A DNA stretch of 26,958 bases from a virus. Below the pieces are notes generated by a model that was given only the letters and a program-made list of their open reading frames with translations, was not told the DNA's origin and did no database searches. Below, piece by piece: positions 1-5,393 of the stretch. The first letter of the stretch is position 1; each line of letters opens with the position of its first letter. The stretch spans positions 1 to 26,958 of IMG/VR virus record IMGVR_UViG_3300042894_001226, one strand, 5' to 3'. A program made the position numbers and the translations under genes.

Positions 1-45
1 AGTCTTTATAAAGAAAATACAAAAATATCAATGTACAAATAATCG

Positions 46-336
46 TCATTCTAAATTCCTAAACTTAATATAAACAGGACGTACCGACCTCGCCCGATCC
101 GGCAACCTCTTACAAACTCCCATTTCACATAACCTCTTCACTATCCTATGGACATTCCCTCGACCCCTGTCCCCAGTCATATACATAATGTCATCAATGG
201 ACGGCCCAAACCCATACCTAATCCACCACTCATCAATCACCAAAAATATCTCTTTTTGCTTAGGAGTCATCAGTCTTTCCAAACACTGGTCTTTAGAAGC
301 GAATTTCTCAAAAAATATACCCCCCACCCCTGTCAT
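46..336 (-). CDS. LexA-type winged-helix DNA-binding protein without peptidase domain
   Basis: A 96-residue protein that from about residue 23 (MTPKQKEIF) to its end reads like the N-terminal DNA-binding domain of LexA: a first helix with KQKEI, the segment GFGPSIDDI matching LexA's G-x-PPS-x-x-EI, a recognition helix GNVHRIVKRL and a closing wing with DRARSVRP. LexA's autoproteolytic Ser-Lys domain is absent, so it would bind DNA but not respond to RecA by self-cleavage. I start it at the ATG at 336, which overlaps the stop of the terminase-like gene as ATGA; a TTG at 342 is also in frame. It is co-transcribed and probably translationally coupled with that gene. Target unknown; a packaging or late-gene regulator is an inference. 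Confidence 0.75.
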   Translation of the reverse strand: MTGVGGIFFEKFASKDQCLERLMTPKQKEIFLVIDEWWIRYGFGPSIDDIMYMTGDRGRGNVHRIVKRLCEMGVCKRLPDRARSVRPVYIKFRNLE

Positions 337-1241
337 TTCCAATTACCTACCGGGGGGTCTTCCTCAGAATCTAAGCCCTTCTCAGCCCAGAAATCATCAT
401 TGGGGTACCCCTCTTCAGGTGGAAACGTTACCACGTCTTTTTTTTCCTCATTGAAATCAACATCTTGCGGAGGCGAATCCTTACACGGGGCTGACTCTGT
501 GGAATTTGAGTCGGATTGTTTGTGTGGAATAGTATGTATTACAGTCCCCCCATGCGACGCGTCAATATCGGGGCCTACCCCCACGGTGGGGTCGCCAGGC
601 TCGCGATCGATTGCAGCCGAAAACTCCTCAGAATTTTGCGGAGCGGTTAGTTCTGCCAGTAGGCTCTCTGCACTTCCCTCTGTAGATATCTCTCTGCTCT
701 CTACATCTATCACGGCTTTTAATTGATTAAGCAAGCGGGCTTTTATATCTCCGCTCTGATGTATTACAGTGGTTTCTTTTCTATCCATGAAGACATCTAC
801 TCCCGCAACCTTGCCCAGTAGCTCCAACGATTTGATGCGTTGAGCGGGGTTTATCTCCCCGTCTAGTGCGTGTTGCGTTAGCTGATGGATTACAAGCCTC
901 CTCAAGTCTGCGGGATTACGATAATCCTCCGCCTCTTTTGCCAGCTTGTAAGCCTCTATTTCCACTTGGATTCGGGTATCCTGTGCAAGCCTACTAGCGT
1001 TATTGCCTACCGTCTTAGTGTTCCCCTCTGTATCGTATGCCTCTCTATATGCATCTGCCTTAGTTTTACCTAGTGCAACATGGCGGGCGAATTGCTTTTG
1101 CTTGTGGGTGAGTTCCTTAGATTTACCTACTCCGAGAAGGATCGTATCCATTGGAATGCTATCTAATCCCTCTCTTATTTGCTTCCTAGATAAGCGAGGC
1201 AACTTCGGAAGATTAGCGGGCTTTTTGGTTTTCTCTGTCAT
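333..1241 (-). CDS. Terminase small subunit-like protein
   Basis: A 302-residue protein. Residues about 44-100 (LTHKQKQFARHVALGKTKAD through the AYREAYD and NNASRLAQD segments) match the pattern of Terminase_2/XtmA-type small subunits: a helix-turn-helix that opens with LT-x-KQ-x-F and continues with A-x-x-AY-x-x-AY. A helical middle region follows (residues about 110-170), and the last 100 residues are acidic, low-complexity and probably disordered. Small terminases recognise the packaging site and load DNA into the TerL motor. The large subunit is not in this window but may lie off the left edge in the same direction. The start lacks a clear Shine-Dalgarno. The family assignment is by motif only; another DNA-binding packaging accessory is possible. 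Confidence 0.6.
   Translation of the reverse strand: MTEKTKKPANLPKLPRLSRKQIREGLDSIPMDTILLGVGKSKELTHKQKQFARHVALGKTKADAYREAYDTEGNTKTVGNNASRLAQDTRIQVEIEAYKLAKEAEDYRNPADLRRLVIHQLTQHALDGEINPAQRIKSLELLGKVAGVDVFMDRKETTVIHQSGDIKARLLNQLKAVIDVESREISTEGSAESLLAELTAPQNSEEFSAAIDREPGDPTVGVGPDIDASHGGTVIHTIPHKQSDSNSTESAPCKDSPPQDVDFNEEKKDVVTFPPEEGYPNDDFWAEKGLDSEEDPPVGNWK
419..434. repeat. 16-bp near-palindrome GTGGAAACGTTACCAC, copy 1
   Basis: This 16-mer occurs identically at 1337-1352 and with three changes at 12734-12749 (CCGGTAACGTTACCAC). A related 11-mer, AACGTTACCAC, is at 7764-7774. The centre AACGTT with flanking near-symmetric arms resembles operators of LacI-family regulators. Copy 1 is inside the terminase-like gene, so it may partly reflect coding. 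Confidence 0.4.
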
Positions 1242-1336
1242 ATCTTTTATATGGGTATAAAACGGGAATATCTGAACAATACCAAAGAATCAACCGAACG
1301 CAAAAAATTGATTCTCATCACCTGGCGACCTGACAA

Positions 1337-1352
1337 GTGGAAACGTTACCAC
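1337..1352. repeat. 16-bp near-palindrome GTGGAAACGTTACCAC, copy 2
   Basis: Identical to 419-434 and placed between the divergent terminase-like gene and the plus operon, about 170 bases upstream of the promoter at 1524. An operator for a phage or host repressor is the simplest reading, but no binding protein can be named. Confidence 0.45.
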
Positions 1353-1523
1353 CCAAACGAGTGTTTTACCCTCTGTTATCCCTCTACTGGATTAGTAAAA
1401 AGGCCACAAAATAAGCGGGCTTTTTTCATCAACAATAACCCTCCAGATCACTCAAGTATTTATATAATCTACAACTACAGAGCCTTATAAACAAAGGGAT
1501 TGAATGAAATGTAAAATAAATAC

Positions 1524-1553
1524 TTGCACAATTTAAAACTATTTGACTATAAT
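1524..1553 (+). promoter_or_regulatory. Sigma70-like promoter of the first small-gene operon
   Basis: TTGCAC at 1524-1529, an 18-base AT-rich spacer and a perfect TATAAT at 1548-1553, 28 bases before the start codon of the first plus-strand gene. The context TGACTATAAT recurs exactly at the second promoter near 3342. Confidence 0.7.
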
Positions 1554-1581
1554 TAAAAGGCAACAACTAAACGGAGGATTT

Positions 1582-1806
1582 ATGCAACATTTACACAACT
1601 CAACGATTGAAGAATTGCACGAGCTAACACGAGAGCAACTCATCACAATGTTAGTAAACCATGACCGAGACGGAGAGTATTCGGACGAGCAACGCACCGC
1701 ATTGGGTGAAGACATTTTGAACCATCAAGAGGCGTTAAGCCTTGCGGTTTTACATTTGAACGAAGTAATAGACGGGGAAATTTTGAACCAACTGGAGGGC
1801 AAGTAA
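1582..1806 (+). CDS. Small acidic phage protein of unknown function
   Basis: A 74-residue protein, mostly helical by composition, with the segment TIEELHELTREQLITML near the N-terminus and an acidic middle. I recognise no domain. The start at 1582 is chosen because ACGGAGGA lies seven bases upstream; a longer in-frame start at 1543 falls inside the -10 region and can be discarded. It is the first gene after the promoter at 1524 and its stop overlaps the next start as TAATG, so the two are translationally coupled. Confidence 0.75.
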   Translation: MQHLHNSTIEELHELTREQLITMLVNHDRDGEYSDEQRTALGEDILNHQEALSLAVLHLNEVIDGEILNQLEGK

Positions 1807-1982
1807 TGAACATAATACAGAGGACAAAGCCAAGCGATTCACCTTATATGGTGGAAGACAATGGCACGCTTATATTTTGGTGCAACTACAAGCATGAGGC
1901 GGAGGCGTTCATTCGTGGCGTTAATCATGCCAAACGCAAGCACGCTCAAGAATCATTAAACAAACCAACGGAGGCAGTATGA
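1806..1982 (+). CDS. 58-residue hypothetical protein
   Basis: A short gene that fills the gap between its neighbours: it starts in a TAATG overlap with the gene before and ends in an ATGA overlap with the gene after. The product has a predicted beta-like centre (GTLIFWCNYKHEAEAFIRG) and a basic C-terminal half. No domain recognised. The last codons contain the ACGGAGG ribosome binding site of the next gene. The perfect fit at both ends is the main evidence that it is real. Confidence 0.7.
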   Translation: MNIIQRTKPSDSPYMVEDNGTLIFWCNYKHEAEAFIRGVNHAKRKHAQESLNKPTEAV

Positions 1983-2317
1983 AAACGACAGTATATAGAA
2001 GCGAATTTCACGACTATTTCAAGCAAGCGGGCAGAGACACCCAGTTCAGCTATGAAGCCAAAGACTTGCTATTTGACTACTTTGAGGAATACGAGGAAAG
2101 CACAGGCGAGGAAATAGAGCTAGACATTATTGCCATTTGTTGCGACTACGAAGAGACTCATTACACGGACATCATTGGGCAATACGATACCGACATTGAG
2201 GACGAAGAGCTAACGGACGAAGACGAAAAAATAGAATATATCCGCAACTGGCTAAACGATAACACTCAGCTTGTGGGCGAATCGTCCGAGGGTGTTTTTG
2301 TATATCAGCAATTTTAA
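1979..2317 (+). CDS. Acidic conserved phage protein (FSYEAKDLLFDYFEEYE type)
   Basis: A 112-residue, strongly acidic protein. The block QFSYEAKDLLFDYFEEYEE followed by TGEEIELDIIAICCDYEE is a pattern I know from small hypothetical proteins of many tailed phages, although no function is established. The Cys-Cys pair in AICCDY is typical of that group. Its high negative charge could suit DNA mimicry or binding to a host protein, but that is speculation. It has a good ribosome binding site (ACGGAGG) inside the preceding gene. The first hammerhead ribozyme starts four bases after its stop codon. Confidence 0.75.
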   Translation: MKTTVYRSEFHDYFKQAGRDTQFSYEAKDLLFDYFEEYEESTGEEIELDIIAICCDYEETHYTDIIGQYDTDIEDEELTDEDEKIEYIRNWLNDNTQLVGESSEGVFVYQQF

Positions 2318-2321
2318 TCAG

Positions 2322-2370
2322 TCCGTCTGATGAGTCCTAAAGAGGACGAAAACCCGCAAGGGTTCACGGA
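2322..2370 (+). ncRNA. Type I hammerhead ribozyme, copy 1
   Basis: All parts of a hammerhead are visible. Stem I: 2322-2326 (TCCGT) pairs with 2366-2370 (ACGGA), open-ended, hence type I. Core CTGATGA at 2327-2333. Stem II: 2334-2338 with 2343-2347, loop AAAG. Core GAA at 2348-2350 with A2351 pairing U2364. Stem III: 2352-2355 with 2360-2363, capped by the GNRA loop GCAA. The cleavage triplet is UUC, so cutting falls between C2365 and A2366, 23 bases before the start codon at 2389. A possible distal extension of stem I (2313-2316 with 2372-2375) would create the internal loop that natural hammerheads use for tertiary contact with loop II. It sits between two genes and would leave the downstream mRNA with a 5'-hydroxyl. 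Confidence 0.93.
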
Positions 2371-2388
2371 ATAAACAACGGAGGTAAT

Positions 2389-2544
2389 ATGGCAACATTT
2401 CAAGAGGCTTTAGAGTATATAAAGCAAGATATAAAAGACGGTTTCACCTTATCTTATTACATTGAAGACGGAAAAATTTACGCTGAAACCGACCAAGGTT
2501 TTATAAGGTGGTTTCCCGTTTTAAATTCAGAAGAAATTCTTTAA
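2389..2544 (+). CDS. 51-residue hypothetical protein between the two ribozymes
   Basis: A short gene with a strong ribosome binding site (ACGGAGG, then four bases, then ATG) that remains intact on the RNA produced by the first hammerhead. The product has an N-terminal amphipathic helix (FQEALEYIKQDIKDGF) and a beta-rich C-terminal half with several aromatic residues (SYYIEDGKIYAETDQGFIRW). No family recognised. It is followed 12 bases later by the next gene. The two lie together on the 440-base segment between the ribozyme cut sites. Confidence 0.75.
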   Translation: MATFQEALEYIKQDIKDGFTLSYYIEDGKIYAETDQGFIRWFPVLNSEEIL

Positions 2545-2556
2545 GGAGCTAAACAA

Positions 2557-2760
2557 ATGAAGAAAATTTACGAATGCTTTTGGGGCGAAGGCTACCATCA
2601 AAACAACCGCTCAACTTTGGAATGGCACGAAGAAGAGTTTTTCACGGAGGAAAAGGGATACGACCCCGAAGATATAGAAAGCATACAAGCCATGAGCGTT
2701 GGGCAATCGCTTAACCTTTCATGTATCACTGGCGAGCATTGGATTAGAAGGGTTGAATAG
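2557..2760 (+). CDS. Small conserved phage protein (FWGEGYHQNN type)
   Basis: A 67-residue acidic protein starting with a run of aromatic and polar residues (KKIYECFWGEGYHQNNRS), then a glutamate-rich centre, and closing with GEHWIRRVE. I recognise the pattern from hypothetical proteins of other phages but know no function. The start has an AAGGAG site nine bases upstream. Its TAG stop is immediately followed by the first base of the second hammerhead ribozyme, so ribozyme cleavage leaves this gene with a compact folded 3' end. Confidence 0.75.
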   Translation: MKKIYECFWGEGYHQNNRSTLEWHEEEFFTEEKGYDPEDIESIQAMSVGQSLNLSCITGEHWIRRVE

Positions 2761-2811
2761 TCCTTACTGATGAGCCTATAAAGGCGAAACGCTCGGGCGA
2801 GCGTCTAAGGA
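2761..2811 (+). ncRNA. Type I hammerhead ribozyme, copy 2
   Basis: Stem I: 2761-2766 (TCCTTA) with 2806-2811 (TAAGGA), six pairs, open-ended. Core CTGATGA 2767-2773. Stem II: 2774-2777 with 2782-2785, loop ATAA. Core GAA 2786-2788, A2789 pairing U2804. Stem III: 2790-2794 with 2799-2803, loop GGGC. Cleavage triplet GUC, the commonest natural triplet, with the cut between C2805 and U2806, 24 bases before the ATG at 2830. All three stems differ in sequence from copy 1 yet pair completely, which is strong internal evidence for a selected structure. It begins on the base after the upstream stop codon. Confidence 0.95.
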
Positions 2812-2829
2812 TAAACAAACGGAGGAATT

Positions 2830-3117
2830 ATGCAATATTTTAAACCCATGCACGATTTAAACGATTCAATTTTAGCTAGGCAGCCCGCCCTAGAATTTCC
2901 AAGAGTTGCAGATGCAGTCCTAAAAGGCATTTTTGAGGGATTGATTGAGCAAGGATATACCGAAGAGATGGCAACCAGTTTTATCACTTCTAGCATTCTT
3001 AGGCATGAGCTAGACGGAAACTTGGAAGATGGTCTCGCAGACTTTGGGAAGTTTTACGCTCGCACAATCGCCCACTCATACAGAGCCGATTGCAAACGCT
3101 ACGCAGAAGAAACCTAA
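2830..3117 (+). CDS. 95-residue hypothetical protein downstream of ribozyme 2
   Basis: A helical-looking protein with a recognisable rhythm of helices (VADAVLKGIFEGLIEQG, MATSFITSSILRHELDG, GKFYARTIAHSYRADCKRYA). No known domain identified. It has an ideal ribosome binding site, ACGGAGGA, inside the 24-base leader left by ribozyme 2. It is the last gene of this transcription unit: a clear intrinsic terminator follows 12 bases after the stop codon. Confidence 0.75.
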   Translation: MQYFKPMHDLNDSILARQPALEFPRVADAVLKGIFEGLIEQGYTEEMATSFITSSILRHELDGNLEDGLADFGKFYARTIAHSYRADCKRYAEET

Positions 3118-3129
3118 GCAAACCAATCC

Positions 3130-3148
3130 CCCGCATTGAGCGGGTTTT
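3130..3148 (+). terminator. Intrinsic terminator ending the first plus operon
   Basis: Hairpin CCCGC (3130-3134), loop ATTGA, GCGGG (3140-3144), followed directly by TTTT. It lies 12 bases after the stop at 3117 and separates this unit from the one starting near 3347. Confidence 0.8.
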
Positions 3149-3262
3149 CAATCCTTAAATGGAGGGGAGTTTTTGACACTTTTTTTTGACCTTGCCAGAT
3201 CAGGGCCGCCGAATGCATTTTTTCGCGAGCGTTCGCCTGGAAGAGCTTTGGAAAAATTTCAG

Positions 3263-3300
3263 CCTAAAAGGGTCACGCTTGCCCTAAAAGGGTCATGCTT
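3263..3300 (+). repeat. Tandem CCTAAAAGGGTCAYGCTT repeats
   Basis: Two 18-bp copies at 3263-3280 and 3283-3300, 20 bases apart (two helical turns) and differing only at the Y. Shortened copies recur at 5701-5713 (inside a gene) and 6022-6035 (between convergent genes). Placement just upstream of a promoter suggests a protein-binding site. Confidence 0.6.
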
Positions 3301-3319
3301 ATTTATTTTGAAATTGCTA

Positions 3320-3347
3320 TTGTTTTTACAATTATTATGACTATAAT
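3320..3347 (+). promoter_or_regulatory. Sigma70-like promoter of the second plus operon
   Basis: TTGTTT at 3320-3325, a 16-base spacer and TATAAT at 3342-3347, preceded by the same TGAC as the promoter at 1548. The first start codon is at 3371. Confidence 0.6.
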
Positions 3348-3370
3348 GTAATTTACATACAGGAGGATAT

Positions 3371-3484
3371 ATGCGTTATGTATGCGGAGGCAGACTGTTT
3401 AACACGCTTGAGGAGGCGATACAGTATGCAAACTTTATTCACAAGGTAAGTCGTTTAATTATAAGTATCACGGAGGAAGTATGA
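3371..3484 (+). CDS. 37-residue micro-protein
   Basis: A very short gene with a textbook ribosome binding site (AGGAGG, six bases, ATG) directly after the promoter at 3320, and an ATGA overlap with the next gene. The product contains a TLEEAIQYANFI segment of the kind seen in other small phage proteins. No function known. Its final codons carry the ACGGAGGA site that serves the next gene, so one role may be to couple translation. Confidence 0.7.
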   Translation: MRYVCGGRLFNTLEEAIQYANFIHKVSRLIISITEEV

Positions 3485-3702
3485 AATTTAATTTAGTTCT
3501 TTATGTTCCTGATGAAGCCATTGAGCAAGCATCAAAAGAATTTGAGATGCCTACTGATGAACTCATCAGCAAGATTGGTAACACTTGTTATCTAGGTCTT
3601 GATTGTATCAATGCCATGCTTGGTCGCCAGTATGAATTAGAGGCGGGCGATTGGTATGTCTCTTCCATCATGGGAGATGACGATACTGTTCATGCAGATT
3701 AA
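3481..3702 (+). CDS. 73-residue hypothetical protein
   Basis: An acidic protein opening with a beta-strand-like MKFNLVLYVPDEAIEQAS and closing with a DDDTVHAD tail. No domain recognised. It starts in an ATGA overlap with the 37-residue gene before it and is followed 10 bases later by the next start, whose ribosome binding site begins right after its TAA. Confidence 0.7.
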   Translation: MKFNLVLYVPDEAIEQASKEFEMPTDELISKIGNTCYLGLDCINAMLGRQYELEAGDWYVSSIMGDDDTVHAD

Positions 3703-3712
3703 CGGAGGAAGT

Positions 3713-4144
3713 ATGAAGATATATTTAGCACAAGGCGAGAGCCGTAGTTTTGAATTCTCTGCTATCGGATTGACCGAGGCGGAGGCAGAACACGCAATCA
3801 TTGAAACTTTCAAGGCCCATGCTCGGCATTACTCATTACCTACCAACTGGTGGAAAGAGAATGCGGACTATTTCATTATGGAAATGGAAACTGGTAAAGC
3901 ATACCGTGACCGCTCAGAAATAAATGCGAAATGGCTAGAGCCTACCGAATTGACGGACGAAGAGCTAGACCAAGGCTTGAACATTTGCGACTGTTGCGAG
4001 AGCAAGGTCACGAGCATTGATATGTTTTGGAGCGTGGGCGAGTGCGAAACTGATCGTCAGAGACAAGGTGTGCAATACATGGAGACCCACGGTTACGAGG
4101 CGATTTGCCAAGACTGTTATGAAAACATTGAAGGAGATTTTTAA
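3713..4144 (+). CDS. Putative zinc-binding hypothetical protein
   Basis: A 143-residue protein. The C-terminal half holds two CxxC pairs (CDCC near residue 90 and CQDC near residue 133) spaced like a zinc ribbon, so metal binding is likely. The N-terminal part contains a GLTEAEAEHAIIETFKAHAR helix. I choose the start at 3713 because ACGGAGGA lies upstream; an in-frame ATG at 3656 lies inside the previous gene with no ribosome binding site. No specific family recognised. GAAGGAG in its last codons serves the next gene, which begins on the base after its stop. Confidence 0.7.
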   Translation: MKIYLAQGESRSFEFSAIGLTEAEAEHAIIETFKAHARHYSLPTNWWKENADYFIMEMETGKAYRDRSEINAKWLEPTELTDEELDQGLNICDCCESKVTSIDMFWSVGECETDRQRQGVQYMETHGYEAICQDCYENIEGDF

Positions 4145-4336
4145 ATGCCTAAATTTACGATTGAAATTCATGAAACCCAACAATGGACTTACTCATACGA
4201 TGTAGAAGCCAAGAGTAGCGAAGAAGCCCATCACCTGGCAGAGTCCCGCCATTTTGCGGGAGAACAGTCAGAAGACCAATGGTTGTGTGAGTCAAACATT
4301 ACAGGAACATACGCAAAGGAGAAAACAGATGCCTAA
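4145..4336 (+). CDS. Small beta-alpha protein, MPKF type, copy 1
   Basis: A 63-residue protein starting MPKFTIEIHETQ and continuing with YSYDVEAKSSEEAHHLAE, the common phage small-protein pattern of a beta hairpin followed by a helix opened by EEA. It resembles the next gene and the one at 5390, suggesting duplication. The start is preceded by AAGGAG. Its stop codon lies inside the ATGCCTAA that opens the next gene. Function unknown. Confidence 0.7.
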   Translation: MPKFTIEIHETQQWTYSYDVEAKSSEEAHHLAESRHFAGEQSEDQWLCESNITGTYAKEKTDA

Positions 4337-4484
4337 ATTTGAGGTTACTTTTAAAGACGAGATAGAAGTAGAGAACGAGGAAGAGGCGATTGACGCACTA
4401 ATCCAGTATCTAAATGATTGTGTGAAGTTTCAAGATGTATCTGTATTTAACATTGATAAGCTAAAGGAGAACGAAAATGCCTAA
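4329..4484 (+). CDS. Small beta-alpha protein, MPKF type, copy 2
   Basis: A 51-residue acidic protein starting MPKFEVTFKDEIEVENEEEA, clearly similar in layout to the preceding gene and to the product at 5390. The start at 4329 is set by AAAGGAG upstream and by the ATGCCTAA overlap in which the previous gene stops; a longer frame from 4254 lies wholly inside the previous gene. It ends in the same kind of ATGCCTAA overlap with the next gene. Function unknown. Confidence 0.7.
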   Translation: MPKFEVTFKDEIEVENEEEAIDALIQYLNDCVKFQDVSVFNIDKLKENENA

Positions 4485-5049
4485 CTGGTGCAACAATTCA
4501 TTAGAACTACAACACGACAACCCTGAAATGATTACTAGGGCGGCCAAAGCTTTGAAAGAAGATAGATTCTTCTCTGAATTCGCTCCATGCCCTAAAGCCC
4601 TATCAGAAACCACATCAGGATTCTTTGGCGAAGGAACTCCTGAACAGTTGGAGCTTCAACGAAAGCAGAAGGAAAACATCATCAACCACGGATACTCAGA
4701 CTGGTATTCATGGTGCAATGCCAACTGGGGGACTAAGTGGGAAGTATGCGAGCCATTCTTGAGCGGGCATGATAAGAACTTTATGTCAGCCAGTTTTGAT
4801 ACGGCTTGGAGTCCACCAATTCCATTCTATGAGAAGTTACAAGACTTAGGCTTCGTTGTAAAAGGTTACTACTTTGAGGGAGGCATGGGTTACTGCGGAC
4901 TTTGGGACGATGGAGACGATCAGTATTACGACATTCAAGGTAATGCAGAGTGGGTCATGGAGAACATACCGAGCGAGATTGACCTTGAGTTTTGTATCAG
5001 CGAAGGCATGGCGGAGTGGGAAGAACAAGAGCGGGAGGAGGCACAATGA
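4477..5049 (+). CDS. Api92/YubB-like protein (DUF1281 family)
   Basis: A 190-residue protein opening MPNWCNNSLEL, the hallmark of the Api92/YubB group, followed by a ferredoxin-like fold region with SWCNANWGTKWEVC, SFDTAWSPPIPFYEKL and GYYFEGGMGYCGLWD. These motifs are conserved among phage and plasmid proteins of this family, whose function is not established. The start lies in an ATGCCTAA overlap with the previous gene and has AAAGGAG upstream. The C-terminus is highly acidic and ends in an ATGA overlap with the next gene. Confidence 0.8.
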   Translation: MPNWCNNSLELQHDNPEMITRAAKALKEDRFFSEFAPCPKALSETTSGFFGEGTPEQLELQRKQKENIINHGYSDWYSWCNANWGTKWEVCEPFLSGHDKNFMSASFDTAWSPPIPFYEKLQDLGFVVKGYYFEGGMGYCGLWDDGDDQYYDIQGNAEWVMENIPSEIDLEFCISEGMAEWEEQEREEAQ

Positions 5050-5393
5050 AATATGAAGAATCAGGTCGGGTCTCAGTAAAAATAACCATGCTTGATGGAC
5101 GGTCAGCCGTCTTCCCTATGGAGTTTGTCCCCCAATGCTATATGCGGGGTGGCAGTTGGTTGCCAGGCATCAGCCTTGAAAAAGGCATAGAAGAAGTTAC
5201 GGAACTGACTGGAGAAGATTGGGTTTTTGAGGGAGTTGGATACCACTATGCCGAAGGTAAGGTCATTGAAAACACGATTGAAGATGACGACTGTAACCTT
5301 ATTGGGTCATGGCAAATACTTTTGGACGGTCAGCCAACCACCTATGAAGACATTGAAGAAATCGCTTTTGGTTTATACACGGAGGAAGAATGA
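5046..5393 (+). CDS. 115-residue hypothetical protein
   Basis: An acidic protein rich in beta-type segments (RVSVKITMLDGRSAVFPMEF, GEDWVFEGVGYHYAEGKV) and a C-terminal YEDIEEIAFGLYTEEE helix. No domain recognised. The start is the ATG at 5046, in an ATGA overlap with the previous stop and preceded by GGGAGGAGG; an in-frame ATG at 4992 lies deep inside the previous gene. The final codons carry ACGGAGGA for the next gene. Confidence 0.7.
   Translation: MKYEESGRVSVKITMLDGRSAVFPMEFVPQCYMRGGSWLPGISLEKGIEEVTELTGEDWVFEGVGYHYAEGKVIENTIEDDDCNLIGSWQILLDGQPTTYEDIEEIAFGLYTEEE

Larger units (their letters stand above)
1242..1581. other. Divergent intergenic region between terminase-like gene and plus-strand small-gene operon
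   Basis: About 340 bases without a convincing gene. It holds the second copy of the 16-bp palindrome (1337-1352), a weak hairpin at 1397-1426 (AAAAAG/CTTTTT arms with one mismatch, followed by T residues, possibly a terminator), a second TATAAT-like box near 1466, and the strong promoter at 1524-1553. A plus-strand open frame of 79 codons crosses it, but it has no ribosome binding site and no recognisable sequence. Confidence 0.5.
3149..3370. other. Intergenic region between two plus-strand operons
   Basis: It contains a T-rich stretch (3170-3190), a small GCGA/TCGC hairpin near 3226-3237, two tandem AAAAGGGTCAYGCTT repeats (3263-3300) and the promoter at 3320-3347. A TTG-initiated frame of 55 codons (3173-3340) with a GGAGGGG upstream crosses the region; I do not call it a gene because it runs through the repeats and the promoter spacer. 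Confidence 0.5.

Noticed and set aside
148-726. 192-codon plus-strand frame
   Set aside because: Lies antisense to the terminase-like and LexA-like genes, serine/proline-rich shadow composition, no ribosome binding site.
1251-1490. 79-codon plus-strand frame in the divergent intergenic region
   Set aside because: No ribosome binding site, no promoter ahead, no family resemblance; it crosses the palindrome and possible hairpin.
3173-3340. 55-codon frame from a TTG with GGAGGGG upstream
   Set aside because: Runs through the tandem repeats and ends in the promoter spacer; downstream of a terminator with no good promoter of its own. Tempting but not convincing.
3553-3570. Other CTGATGA sequences (near 3509, 3553, 14316, 18543 and on the minus strand in the 6-7 kb genes)
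   Set aside because: Checked as further hammerhead cores; all are in coding regions and lack a properly spaced GAAA and paired stems.
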